Origin: Arthrobacter sp. KBS0702
Lineage (GTDB): Bacteria; Actinomycetota; Actinomycetes; Actinomycetales; Micrococcaceae
Direction of reading: 5' to 3'
Assembly (NCBI RefSeq): GCF_005937985.2
Contig: NZ_CP042172.1
Location: 434,001 to 498,000, forward strand
Length of the DNA stretch: 64,000 nt
Part shown: one piece after another, positions 42,835 through 51,420 of the stretch
Position numbering within the stretch: position 1 is the stretch's first letter
Layout: each line of letters opens with the position of its first letter
The notes under the pieces: generated by a model
Told to the model about the DNA's origin: nothing
Databases searched by the model: none
Seen by the model: the letters and a program-made list of their open reading frames with translations, nothing else
Made by a program: the position numbers and the translations under genes

Positions 42835-44131
42835 CGCCGCCACGGTCGACCGCGCCTTCGCCGCGGCGCGGGCCGCGTTCGAGAGCTACAAGCGGACCAC
42901 CCCCGCCGAGCGCCAGGCCATGATGCTGGCGCTCGCGGACCTGATCGAAGCCAACGCGGACCGGCTGCTGGAGGCCGAGGTGGCCTGCACCGGCAAGCCG
43001 GCGGCCGTGACCCGCAGCATCGAGATCCTGCGCGGCGCGGACCAACTGCGCTTCTTTGCCGGGGCCTGCCGCGTGGTGTCGGGCACGGCGCAGACGGAGT
43101 ATGTCGCCGGGTTCTCCTCGACCGTGCGCCGCGAGCCGCTGGGCGTGATCGCCCAGATCACACCCTGGAACTACCCCCTGATGATGGCCATCTGGAAGAT
43201 CGGGCCCGCCCTGGCGGCCGGCAACACCCTCGTGCTCAAGCCCGCCGACACCACGCCGTGGTCCACGGTCATCCTGGCTGAGCTTGCCCAACGGATCTAT
43301 CCGGCCGGCGTCGTGAATGTGATTTGCGGCGGACGGGAAACGGGCGCCGCGATGGTGGAACACGACGTTCCCGAACTCGTCTCCATCACCGGCTCCACCC
43401 GCGCCGGCGCCCAGGTGATGTCCGCCGCGTCCGCCACGCTCAAGGATGTTCACCTGGAGCTCGGCGGAAAGGCTCCCGCCATTGTGTTCGCCGACGTCGA
43501 CATCCCGCAGACCGCCCGGGAGATCGCGCTGGGCGCGTTCTTTAACGCCGGGCAGGACTGCACGGCCGTGACCCGGGTCCTCGTGGCAGAGGCGATTCAC
43601 GCCGAATTTGCCCAGGCGCTCGCCGCGGCGGCGTCGGAGCTGAAGGTGGGAGGCGACGACGCCGACCTCGGTCCGCTCAACAGTGCCGCCCAGCTGGACC
43701 GGGTGGAGGGGTTCATGGACCGGCTGCCGGCCAACGCCCGGGTCCTGACCGGCGGCAAGCGGGGCGGCACCGGTTTCTACTTTGCCCCCACCGTGATCGA
43801 CGGTGTGGTCCAGTCCGACGAAGTGGTCGCGGAGGAGATCTTCGGGCCCGTGGTCACCGTGCAGCCGTTCGCCACCGAGGCGGAGGCACTGGAACTCGCG
43901 AACGGCACCAAATACGCGCTGGCCTCTAGCGTCTGGTCCAACAACCACGGCGTGGTCACCCGGGTGTCGAATGACCTCGACTTCGGCTCGGTCTGGATCA
44001 ACTGCCACCAGGTGATCCCCGCCGAGGCTCCGCACGGAGGCTTCAAACACTCGGGCACGGGCAAGGACCTCTCCGTGTTCGGGCTGGAGAACTACACCCG
44101 GATCAAATCGGTCACCACCTCCCACCGCTGA
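42719..44131 (+). CDS. NAD(P)+-dependent aldehyde dehydrogenase, aminobutyraldehyde dehydrogenase-like
   Basis: 470 aa ALDH. Motifs: QITPWNYPLMMAIWKIGPAL, SITGSTRAGAQVM, LELGGKAPAIVF with catalytic Glu, and FNAGQDCTAVTRVLV with catalytic Cys. The C-terminal segment HGGFKHSGTGKDLSVFGLEN is close to gamma-aminobutyraldehyde dehydrogenase PatD and its guanidino-aldehyde relatives. GTG start at 42719 with TGGAG upstream. It would oxidise the aldehyde made by the preceding TPP enzyme. Confidence 0.88.
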   Translation: MITLKNIINGADDDGGAAATLPFFDPRTGEQLGTAPDSDAATVDRAFAAARAAFESYKRTTPAERQAMMLALADLIEANADRLLEAEVACTGKPAAVTRSIEILRGADQLRFFAGACRVVSGTAQTEYVAGFSSTVRREPLGVIAQITPWNYPLMMAIWKIGPALAAGNTLVLKPADTTPWSTVILAELAQRIYPAGVVNVICGGRETGAAMVEHDVPELVSITGSTRAGAQVMSAASATLKDVHLELGGKAPAIVFADVDIPQTAREIALGAFFNAGQDCTAVTRVLVAEAIHAEFAQALAAAASELKVGGDDADLGPLNSAAQLDRVEGFMDRLPANARVLTGGKRGGTGFYFAPTVIDGVVQSDEVVAEEIFGPVVTVQPFATEAEALELANGTKYALASSVWSNNHGVVTRVSNDLDFGSVWINCHQVIPAEAPHGGFKHSGTGKDLSVFGLENYTRIKSVTTSHR

Positions 44132-44146
44132 AAGCCGCACCAGAAT

Positions 44147-45880
44147 ATGAAACTCGATTTGCTGCTGAGAAACGCAGACATCATCACGATGGACCCGCTG
44201 CGGCCCTCGGCCACCAGCCTGGGCATCTGGCAGGGCCGCATCGTCGGCCTGGATGAAGACGTGGCGGGGCTGGACGCCGCCGAGGTGCTGGATCTTGACG
44301 GCGCGACGGTGACGCCCGGCTTCATCGACGCCCACTGCCACAGCGCCTGGTTCGGACTCGGCCTCGGCGAGCTGGACGTGGCCGGGGCGCGCGGCCTGGC
44401 CCAGCTCTACGCGCTGCTGGAAGCCGAAATCGCCGCCCAGCCCGGGCCTGCCGGGACCGCCTCGACCTCCTGGCTGCTGGCCACCGGATTCAACCAGCAA
44501 CACCACGGCGGGGAGTTCCCGGACATCGCCGTGCTGGACCGGATTACCGGCGAACGCCCCCTGCTGATGCGCCACAACTCCGGCCACATGGCGGTGGTGA
44601 ACACCGCGGCCCTCCGCCTTGCCGGCGCCGACGACGCCTCCTTCCCCGACCCCGACGGCGGCGTGATTGTCCGTGACGGCGCCGGGCGGCCGACCGGGCT
44701 GGTGGAGGAAACCGCGCAGCAGCTGGTCCAGCAACTCATCCTGCCCTACCCGATCGCGGACCTGGAGACGGCGCTCGAACGGGCCACCCGGCGCTACGCC
44801 TCCGAGGGCATCACGAGCTTCACTGAGGCCGGGATCGGCGGCGGCTGGATCGGCCACAGCCCGGTGGAACTCGCCGCCTACCAGCGGGCGGCGGAAAACG
44901 GCCGGCTGCATGCGCGCGCTCAGCTGATGCCGGTGCTCGAGGTATTGCGTCCGCTCGCCGGCCATGACCAGGATTCCCCGGGGGTTGCGCCGGCCGGGCT
45001 GGACCTGGGCATCGCCACGGGATTCGGCGGCGAGTTCCTCTCGCTGGGCCCGGCGAAGGTCTTCCTGGACGGGTCCTTGCTCGGCGAGACGGCGGCGGTA
45101 AGCCAGGAGTTCTGCAGCCACAGCCACAAGGACAACGCCGGGAACGTCGGTTACTTCCAGGCCGATCCGCTGCAGCTCCGCGCCGAGATCGAAGCCGCCT
45201 ACGCCGCCGGCTGGTCCATTGCCGCGCACGCCATCGGAGACCGGGCGGTGGATTTGGCCATCGACATCATCGCCGGCTGCGAACGCCGGTTCGGGCGGCG
45301 GGCCGTTCCCAACCGCATCGAACACGCGTCGATGACCCGCCCGGACCAGCTGGAGCAGCTGGCCGCCGCCGGGATCGCGGTGACGCCGCAAGCAAGCTTC
45401 TTCCACGAGGGCGGGGACGGCATGACCGCGTCCCTCGGCCCTGAACGCATCGGCTGGGCGTACCGGGCGTCGTCGTTCCTCGAGGCCGGGGTCACCCTGG
45501 CCGGAAGCTCGGACCGGCCCGTGGCAGACGGCAACGTCCTGCGCGGCATGCAGGCCTTCGTCGACCGGCGCACCTCCTCCGGAGCGCTCTTCGGCAACCC
45601 GTCGGAATGCCTGACCCCCCGGCAGGCACTGGCGGCCTACACCACGGGGGCTGCGGCGGCCACCGGGGCGGCGCAGCTCAAGGGCTCCCTGGAACCCGGC
45701 AAGCTGGCCGACTTCACCGTGCTGTCCGGCTCGCCCCTGACCGCGGAGCGGATCGACGGCCTGGAAGTCCTCGCCACCGCCGTCGGCGGCCGTTTCACCC
45801 ACAAGGCGCTCCCCGGACCGTTGTCGGGACCGCTATCCGGACCCCTGTCCGGCGGCGCCGCGGCCGTGCGGCACCAATAA
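44147..45880 (+). CDS. Amidohydrolase, YtcJ-like
   Basis: 577 aa metal-dependent hydrolase. N-terminal metal motif TPGFIDAHCHSAWFG, then GPAKVFLDGSLLGETAAVS, the His in AHAIGDRAVDLAIDII, HASMTRPDQLEQLAAAG and the Asp of LAGSSDRPVADGNVL. YtcJ-like amidohydrolases are broad in substrate; N-substituted formamides or amides have been reported. The final residues are a small LSGP repeat encoded by a 12 bp tandem tract. It follows the dehydrogenase by 15 bp, in one operon. Confidence 0.87.
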   Translation: MKLDLLLRNADIITMDPLRPSATSLGIWQGRIVGLDEDVAGLDAAEVLDLDGATVTPGFIDAHCHSAWFGLGLGELDVAGARGLAQLYALLEAEIAAQPGPAGTASTSWLLATGFNQQHHGGEFPDIAVLDRITGERPLLMRHNSGHMAVVNTAALRLAGADDASFPDPDGGVIVRDGAGRPTGLVEETAQQLVQQLILPYPIADLETALERATRRYASEGITSFTEAGIGGGWIGHSPVELAAYQRAAENGRLHARAQLMPVLEVLRPLAGHDQDSPGVAPAGLDLGIATGFGGEFLSLGPAKVFLDGSLLGETAAVSQEFCSHSHKDNAGNVGYFQADPLQLRAEIEAAYAAGWSIAAHAIGDRAVDLAIDIIAGCERRFGRRAVPNRIEHASMTRPDQLEQLAAAGIAVTPQASFFHEGGDGMTASLGPERIGWAYRASSFLEAGVTLAGSSDRPVADGNVLRGMQAFVDRRTSSGALFGNPSECLTPRQALAAYTTGAAAATGAAQLKGSLEPGKLADFTVLSGSPLTAERIDGLEVLATAVGGRFTHKALPGPLSGPLSGPLSGGAAAVRHQ

Positions 45881-45932
45881 GCGCAGCGCCAACACCCAAC
45901 CCACCAGCCCGCCACCAGCCCCAGGGGAATCA

Positions 45933-47246
45933 GTGACCACCAGCAAATTCAGTCCCGCCGACGACGCGTTCCTCCGCGACTTCGCCACCATGAGCCGCTT
46001 CGGCGCCACACCCAACGGAGGGGTGGACCGCCAGGCGGCCACCGCGGCCGACGGCGAGCAACGGCGCTGGCTCACGGGTCTGCTCGAGGCACGCGGTTTT
46101 AGCGTCAGGTTCGACCGCGCCGGCAACCAGTGGGGCCTCTACGAGGCAGTCCCCGGGGCGCCTTTCGTGGTGGTCGGCTCGCACATGGACTCACAGCCGA
46201 CGGCGGGCCGTTACGACGGCGCCTACGGCGTCCTGGCCGCGGCCCATGCCGCGTTCCGGCTTACGGAGGCGTGGGCCGCAGGGTCCCCGGGCAACCCCGG
46301 GACCGGTGCGCCCAAGTTCAACATCGCCGTCGTCAACTGGTTCAACGAGGAAGGCTCACGGTTCAAGCCGTCCATGATGGGTTCCTCGGTCTACACCGGC
46401 AAGCTCGCCCTGGAGACGGCGCTGGAGACCACGGACGCCGCCGGGACCTCGGTGCGAGAAGCCCTGGACGCCATCGGGGGCCGCGGGGACTACGACGGTC
46501 CGGAGGCGGCATACTGCGCCGAAATCCACATCGAGCAGGGCCGCAGCATGGAGCGGGGCGGCATCACGATCGGGCTGGTGCATTCGAACTGGGCAGCCAA
46601 CAAGTACGAGTTCGTGGTCCACGGCGAACAGGCGCACACCGGGTCCACCGTGATCGCCGACCGCAAGGATGCCCTGCTGGGAGCGTCCATGATGGTGGTG
46701 GCAGCCCGCGAGCTCGCCGACCAATTCTCCGGCGTGCTGCACACGTCGGTGGGCCAGTTGACGGTCTACCCCAACTCACCGGTCGTGGTGCCGTCACGGG
46801 TCAACCTGCTGCTGGACCTGCGCAGTGCCGATGAGGAAGTCCTCGCCGAGGCCGACGCGCTGTTGCACCAGCGGATCACCGGCATCGAGCGGCTGGCCAA
46901 CGTCACCGTCCAGCGCCACCAGGGGCACTCGTGGCCCGTGACCCCCTACCAGCCCGAGGGTGTGGAACTCGCGGCCAAGGTCGCCGCGGACCTGGGCCTG
47001 TCCAGCCGGCAGGTGATGACCCTGGCGGGGCATGACTCCACCAACATGAAGGACCTGGTCCCGACCGTCATGCTGTTCGTCCCCAGCGTGGACGGCATCT
47101 CGCACAACGAGCACGAATTCACCACGGACGAGGACACCGTGGCGGGCGTCGCCATGCTCACGGAGGTACTCAGCCGGCTGTGTCACGGGGCGCTCGCCGA
47201 CGCAGACACCGCCGAGGCAGACACCACCGGCACGGACCGGGTCTAG
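45933..47246 (+). CDS. M20 family Zn-hydrolase, N-carbamoyl-amino acid hydrolase / allantoate amidohydrolase type
   Basis: 437 aa. Metal motifs: VVGSHMDSQPTAGRYDGAYG (His, Asp), WFNEEGSRF (Glu pair), EIHIEQGRSMERG (His) and the C-terminal HNEHEFTTDED (His). These match the hydantoinase/carbamoylase subgroup of M20 (N-carbamoyl-L-amino acid hydrolase, beta-ureidopropionase, allantoate amidohydrolase). Lid segment QAHTGSTVIADRKDAL. GTG start with AGGGG upstream. Last gene of the operon. Its stop overlaps the convergent VOC stop by 4 bp. Confidence 0.9.
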   Translation: MTTSKFSPADDAFLRDFATMSRFGATPNGGVDRQAATAADGEQRRWLTGLLEARGFSVRFDRAGNQWGLYEAVPGAPFVVVGSHMDSQPTAGRYDGAYGVLAAAHAAFRLTEAWAAGSPGNPGTGAPKFNIAVVNWFNEEGSRFKPSMMGSSVYTGKLALETALETTDAAGTSVREALDAIGGRGDYDGPEAAYCAEIHIEQGRSMERGGITIGLVHSNWAANKYEFVVHGEQAHTGSTVIADRKDALLGASMMVVAARELADQFSGVLHTSVGQLTVYPNSPVVVPSRVNLLLDLRSADEEVLAEADALLHQRITGIERLANVTVQRHQGHSWPVTPYQPEGVELAAKVAADLGLSSRQVMTLAGHDSTNMKDLVPTVMLFVPSVDGISHNEHEFTTDEDTVAGVAMLTEVLSRLCHGALADADTAEADTTGTDRV

Positions 47247-48007
47247 GCCCCTTCCGGCGCCGAGGAGATCCAGAGGGCGTGCGGGTGGGCGGAGCCGCCG
47301 TCGGCGTCCGGGTTGCCGACGTGCAGGAGCGGCACGGCGGCTTCCTCCCGCATCGCAACGTCGTGCCCCGCCCCGGCGAGGCGCTCCCGCAGCAGCTCAA
47401 GGTCGCCCCCGTATTCGAAGCCCAGCCCGGCGCCCCCGGCTCCCCGAGCAGTCCCGGCGGCCGCGTCGACCATCAGCACCCCGCCGTTTTTCGCCGTGAA
47501 CGCCTCGGTTTCGGTGGCGTCCGCGTCGGGCGCCGGGCGGGGGCGGGCCCCGATGTCGCGCAGTGTCCGGGCCGCCGCCGTCGGATCCTCCGCAAACCAG
47601 ACGCCGACGACGGCGAGGCCCGGATCCGCCTCCGCGGACGTGGACCAGGTGCCGTCGGACGCCCGCGTGGCGGGGTCGGCCAGGAAGCTGAAGCCGCCAT
47701 CGGCCGTGACCCGGCACGAGGGTCCGTGGTCCGCCTCGATGAGCTCGGCGGTGGTGCCGGCACTGCCCGCACCGGCTTCGTTGGTCCGGCGGGCAAACTC
47801 CGCCAAGTCGCCGACCTTGACGCCGAAAGCGGTGGTGCCGTCCTCCGCGGAGCCCGCCTCGGCGAAATGCAGCGCGAGGCGCCCGGCGCCGGCGTCGAAC
47901 TCCCGCCAGGTGGCCTCGTCGACGGTCTTGACCATGCCCAGGTCGGCCAGCAGGCGCTCCCACTGATCCAGCCGGGAGGTGAAATGGATGGGGCGGACAC
48001 GCAGCAT
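47243..48007 (-). CDS. VOC (glyoxalase/dioxygenase-fold) protein
   Basis: 254 aa, two repeated beta-alpha-beta-beta-beta units: LRVRPIHFTSRLDQWERLLADLG, RLALHFAEAG in the first, and VVGVWFAEDPTAAARTLRDIG with KNGGVLMVDAAAG in the second. I cannot assign a reaction. ATG 48007 with GGGAG upstream is chosen; the open frame continues upstream into the divergent gene. Confidence 0.75.
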   Translation of the reverse strand: MLRVRPIHFTSRLDQWERLLADLGMVKTVDEATWREFDAGAGRLALHFAEAGSAEDGTTAFGVKVGDLAEFARRTNEAGAGSAGTTAELIEADHGPSCRVTADGGFSFLADPATRASDGTWSTSAEADPGLAVVGVWFAEDPTAAARTLRDIGARPRPAPDADATETEAFTAKNGGVLMVDAAAGTARGAGGAGLGFEYGGDLELLRERLAGAGHDVAMREEAAVPLLHVGNPDADGGSAHPHALWISSAPEGA

Positions 48008-48050
48008 GGGAGTCTCCCTGATGGGTTGGGGCCGGGAGCACAATGGTGCC

Positions 48051-48668
48051 ATGGCCGATGAGCTAGAGGAACTGCTGGTGAAAGATGCCGCCGCCTGGCG
48101 CGCCTGGTTGGAGAGGCACCACGCGGACAGCCCCGGAGTGTGGCTGGTGCTGCACAAGAAGGGTGGTTCGGTGACGGAGCTGGATTACGAGGCCGCCCTG
48201 CAGGAGGCGCTTTGCTTTGGCTGGATCGACGGCCAGGGACGGCGCCGGGACGCGGAGACGTCCTTCCAGCGGATGACCCACCGCGGACCGAAAAGCGTCT
48301 GGTCGGCCCGGAACGTGGAACGCATCGGGCGCCTCGAAGCGGCGGGACGGATGGCCCCGGCGGGGCGGGCCGCCGTCGAAAGCGCCAAGGCGGATGGCCG
48401 CTGGGAGGCGGCCTACTCGGGCCAGGCCTCGGCGGAGGTGCCGGAGGATCTCGCCGCGGCCATTGCGGCGGAACCGCGGGCCCAGGCCATGTTCGACGTC
48501 CTGACCTCGGTGAACCGGTACGCGCTGATCTACCGGACCAACGCGGTCAAGCAGCCTGCCACGCGGGAACGCAAGATCGCGGGGTTCGTGGAAATGCTCG
48601 CCCGCCACGAGACGCCCTACCCGCAAAAACGGCGGCCGGACCCGGGGCTTTCAGCGCCTTCCCAGTAA
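48051..48668 (+). CDS. YdeI/OmpD-associated family protein
   Basis: 205 aa. Typical features are the N-terminal WRAWLERHHADSPGVWLVLHKKGG, the family box EALCFGWIDGQGRRRD with TSFQRMTHRGPKSVWSARN and the C-terminal PATRERKIAGFVEMLARHETPYP. Members are associated with resistance to cationic antimicrobial peptides in other bacteria; the biochemical role is unknown. Divergent from the VOC gene with 43 bp between starts. Confidence 0.9.
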   Translation: MADELEELLVKDAAAWRAWLERHHADSPGVWLVLHKKGGSVTELDYEAALQEALCFGWIDGQGRRRDAETSFQRMTHRGPKSVWSARNVERIGRLEAAGRMAPAGRAAVESAKADGRWEAAYSGQASAEVPEDLAAAIAAEPRAQAMFDVLTSVNRYALIYRTNAVKQPATRERKIAGFVEMLARHETPYPQKRRPDPGLSAPSQ

Positions 48669-48709
48669 CGGTTCGGGATACCGACAGCCAGAACTGGCAT
48701 AGTAGCCCA

Positions 48710-49429
48710 ATGCCTAATACCCAACTCGTGCAGCCCAGGGGTGCCGAGCCCGCCGTGCGCTCGCAGCGCGCGGCGTTCTTTGCTGCCGCCGGACTGCTGG
48801 TGGCTGGCGAGACTGTTTTCTGGCTTATGCTGGCCGCGGTCCAGACGAAATCCGGCCTCGCGCTGCTCGACGGCGGTGTCCACGACGCCCTGGTCGCCGG
48901 CCGTTCGCCCGTCGCCACCGCGATCCTGGCCGCAGTCAGCACCGTCACCTCCCCGACCTGGATGACGGTCATCGGGGGGTTGCTGGCGCTTGGCTGGGCC
49001 CTCTGGAAACGCGAAGTCTGGCGGCCGGCCCTGCTCCTCGGAGCCATGGCGGCCACCTTCGGGGCTTCCACCCTCATCAAGCACCAGATCGCACGCGCCC
49101 GGCCCTCGGCCGCCGATTTCCTGATGGGCCCGGACGATGCCTTGTCCTTCCCCTCTGGGCACACGTTCGGGACCGGCGTCTTCCTGCTGGTGCTGGTGTA
49201 CCTGCTGCTGGGGCACGGCGGGGCCCGGACGGTGCGGCGTTCGACGGCGGTGCTGGCGTTCTCGGCGGCGGCAGCCGGAACGTTGCTGGTCGCGTTCAGC
49301 CGGCTCTACCTCGGCTACCACTGGCTGACGGACGTGGTGGCCTCGATGGGGCTGGCGGTCGCGGTGACGGGAATCGTGGTCCTGGTGGACGGCCTGCGGG
49401 ACGCGCGGAAGGCAGTCCCGGCAGCCTAG
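48710..49429 (+). CDS. PAP2 family phosphatase, membrane-bound
   Basis: 239 aa with about five helices. The three PAP2 motifs are present: KHQIARARPS (K-X6-RP), FPSGHTFG (PSGH) and SRLYLGYHWLTDV (SR-X5-H). Probable phosphatidic acid, diacylglycerol pyrophosphate or undecaprenyl-pyrophosphate phosphatase at the membrane surface. Start at ATG 48710. The stop overlaps the convergent glucosidase gene by 4 bp. Confidence 0.9.
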   Translation: MPNTQLVQPRGAEPAVRSQRAAFFAAAGLLVAGETVFWLMLAAVQTKSGLALLDGGVHDALVAGRSPVATAILAAVSTVTSPTWMTVIGGLLALGWALWKREVWRPALLLGAMAATFGASTLIKHQIARARPSAADFLMGPDDALSFPSGHTFGTGVFLLVLVYLLLGHGGARTVRRSTAVLAFSAAAAGTLLVAFSRLYLGYHWLTDVVASMGLAVAVTGIVVLVDGLRDARKAVPAA

Positions 49430-51366
49430 AAGGCGACGCCGAGGGCCTGGGCGAGGACCACCGCCGAGGCCGAGGACCAGGCTTGCGGGTGGCAGGAGGC
49501 CGGATACGGCACCGCCCGCCCGGACTCGGCAGCGGTGACACCGGAGAAGAGCTCCGGGAGCCGGTGGCCGAACGCGCCGGAGGCCGCCAGCAGGCCCTCG
49601 GCGAGCACGCGGGCCTCGGCAGTGAATCCTTCGGCGAGCAGGCCCCGGATCGCGATGGCGGTGTCGTGGCTCCAGACCGAGCCGCAGTGGTAGCTGAAAG
49701 GCCAGAAGCCCGCCGCCCGCCGGGACAGGGTGTGCAGGCCGTAGCCGGAGAACAGCTCCGGGCCGAGCAGTCGGTCCGCCACAAGCCGCGCCTCACCGGC
49801 CTCCAGGATCCCGGTGCCCAGCAGATGCCCCATGTTGGACCCCGGGATGTCCAGCGGCTCGCCGTGGCCGTCGAGCGCCATGGCCGGGAAGCTACCGGCG
49901 CCGTCCTGCACCCAGAACCGCTCGCGGAAGTTGTGCTTCAGCGCCGCCGCGAAGTCGCGCAACTCCTGGGCTCCCGGCTCGCCATAGGCGTCAAACAGGT
50001 CCGCCGTCTGCACGGCCGCCTGGTAGGCGTAGCCCTGGACCTCGGAAAGGGCGATCGGGCCGTCCGCGTGCCGGCCGTCGCTGAACTGCATGGCGTCCCG
50101 GGAGTCTTTCCAGCCTTGGTTGCTCAGGCCGTGCCCGGAAGTGTCCTGGTAGCTGAGGAAACCGGCGTTGGCGGTAGTGCCGGCGGCGGCAGTCCCCGCA
50201 GCTCCGCTGCTGGCCGAGCCCGCAGCCAGCAGCCACTGAGCGGCGCGGGCGGCGCTGGGCAGCAGGGAACGGACTGCGCCGTCGTCGGTGCCGGCACGGC
50301 CCAACTCGCCCAGCAGGCACAGCCAGAGCGGGGTGGAGTCCACCGCGCCGAAGTACACCGGCGGCAACCGCAACGCCTGGCTTTCCAGGACCAGTTCCTT
50401 GGCCCGCAGTTCATGCAGGATCTTGCCGGGCTCCTCGGCCGCCGCAGGGTCGGTTTTGGTGCCCTGGTAGGCGGCGAGGGCGCGCAGGGTTCCGGCGGCC
50501 AAGGGGGCGTCGAGTGGGAGCAGCAGCCGCGCCGCCCAGAGCGAATCGCGGCCGAAGAGGGTGAAGTACCAGGGTGCCCCGGCGGCCAGGAAGGGTGCGT
50601 CCGGGGCCTGGCGGCTGGCCAGCCGGAGTCCGTCGAGTTCGTCGAGGGAGTTGTCCAGGAGCAGGCCCAGCGGCCCCTCCGGCACAGCCCGGATGCGGCG
50701 GGGAGCCGGCAGCGGTGCGGCCACCACGGCGTCCTCACTGTCGCTCAACACGGCCTGCCATTCCGCTTCCAGCGGCCTGCCGCGGCCCGCGGTGCCGCGC
50801 CAGCTGAGCCGCTCCCCGGGGCCAACCCCTCCCGGCGCGGAGACCGTCAGGGTCTTGCCGCCCTCGCTCCAGCGCAGCGAGGACGCGTCCGCCGCGGCGG
50901 GCTGCAACGGGTCGCGGAAGCGGCCGAGCCGGATGGCGGCCATGTCGGTGAAATCCGCGGCCAGCCGCACCTCTATCTCTGCGTCTACCGCCTCCTGCGA
51001 GGTGCTCACCCGCAGCGAGACGCGGACGGCGCCGGGCGTTACGGTCCAGGTCTGGAGGAGTTCGACGGCGGGGTCCTCGGTGGGCCCCTCGATGCCGCGT
51101 ACCAGGCCGCGGACGCGGAGCACGCCGCCCGGGGAGGCCTCCACCGTGGCCGGTTCGGGCGCGAACCCGTTGACCGTCACCTCGGCCCGGCACAGCATCC
51201 GGGTGTCCCCGTGCAGCAGCCCGGTGAACCACCCGCCGGTGCCGGTACCTGTACCGGTGTCGGTGCCGGGTGCGCCGCCGGCCAGCCGGCCGTCGGCGTC
51301 GAGCCATACCTGGGTGGGGGCGGCCACGGAGCAGTGCTGGCGGTGAAGGGCTGGTTGAACAGTCAT
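49426..51366 (-). CDS. Glycogen debranching-type amylo-alpha-1,6-glucosidase
   Basis: 646 aa. The N-terminal glycogen-debranching N-domain covers about 1-230, with WFTGLLHGDTRMLCRAEVTV. The catalytic (alpha/alpha)6 barrel (GH133-like) covers about 250-640: GAPWYFTLFGRDSLWAARLL (acidic residue), HELRAKELV, LSNQGWKDSRDAMQFSDGR and SCHPQAWSSASAV. Likely trims alpha-1,6 branches of glycogen or an alpha-glucan, or acts on disaccharides. A GTDTGTGTGTGG low-complexity run is near the N-terminus. Convergent with the PAP2 gene, overlapping by 4 bp. Confidence 0.87.
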   Translation of the reverse strand: MTVQPALHRQHCSVAAPTQVWLDADGRLAGGAPGTDTGTGTGTGGWFTGLLHGDTRMLCRAEVTVNGFAPEPATVEASPGGVLRVRGLVRGIEGPTEDPAVELLQTWTVTPGAVRVSLRVSTSQEAVDAEIEVRLAADFTDMAAIRLGRFRDPLQPAAADASSLRWSEGGKTLTVSAPGGVGPGERLSWRGTAGRGRPLEAEWQAVLSDSEDAVVAAPLPAPRRIRAVPEGPLGLLLDNSLDELDGLRLASRQAPDAPFLAAGAPWYFTLFGRDSLWAARLLLPLDAPLAAGTLRALAAYQGTKTDPAAAEEPGKILHELRAKELVLESQALRLPPVYFGAVDSTPLWLCLLGELGRAGTDDGAVRSLLPSAARAAQWLLAAGSASSGAAGTAAAGTTANAGFLSYQDTSGHGLSNQGWKDSRDAMQFSDGRHADGPIALSEVQGYAYQAAVQTADLFDAYGEPGAQELRDFAAALKHNFRERFWVQDGAGSFPAMALDGHGEPLDIPGSNMGHLLGTGILEAGEARLVADRLLGPELFSGYGLHTLSRRAAGFWPFSYHCGSVWSHDTAIAIRGLLAEGFTAEARVLAEGLLAASGAFGHRLPELFSGVTAAESGRAVPYPASCHPQAWSSASAVVLAQALGVAF

Positions 51367-51420
51367 GCGCCCCAGCCTATGCCGGAGGCCCGGGCCCGAC
51401 CTAGGCCCGGCCGCGGGCGC

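Noticed and set aside
42704..45802. Minus-strand open frame of over 1000 codons opposite the dehydrogenase and amidohydrolase
   Set aside because: Antisense shadow of two well-supported enzymes, no recognisable motifs, typical for high-GC DNA.
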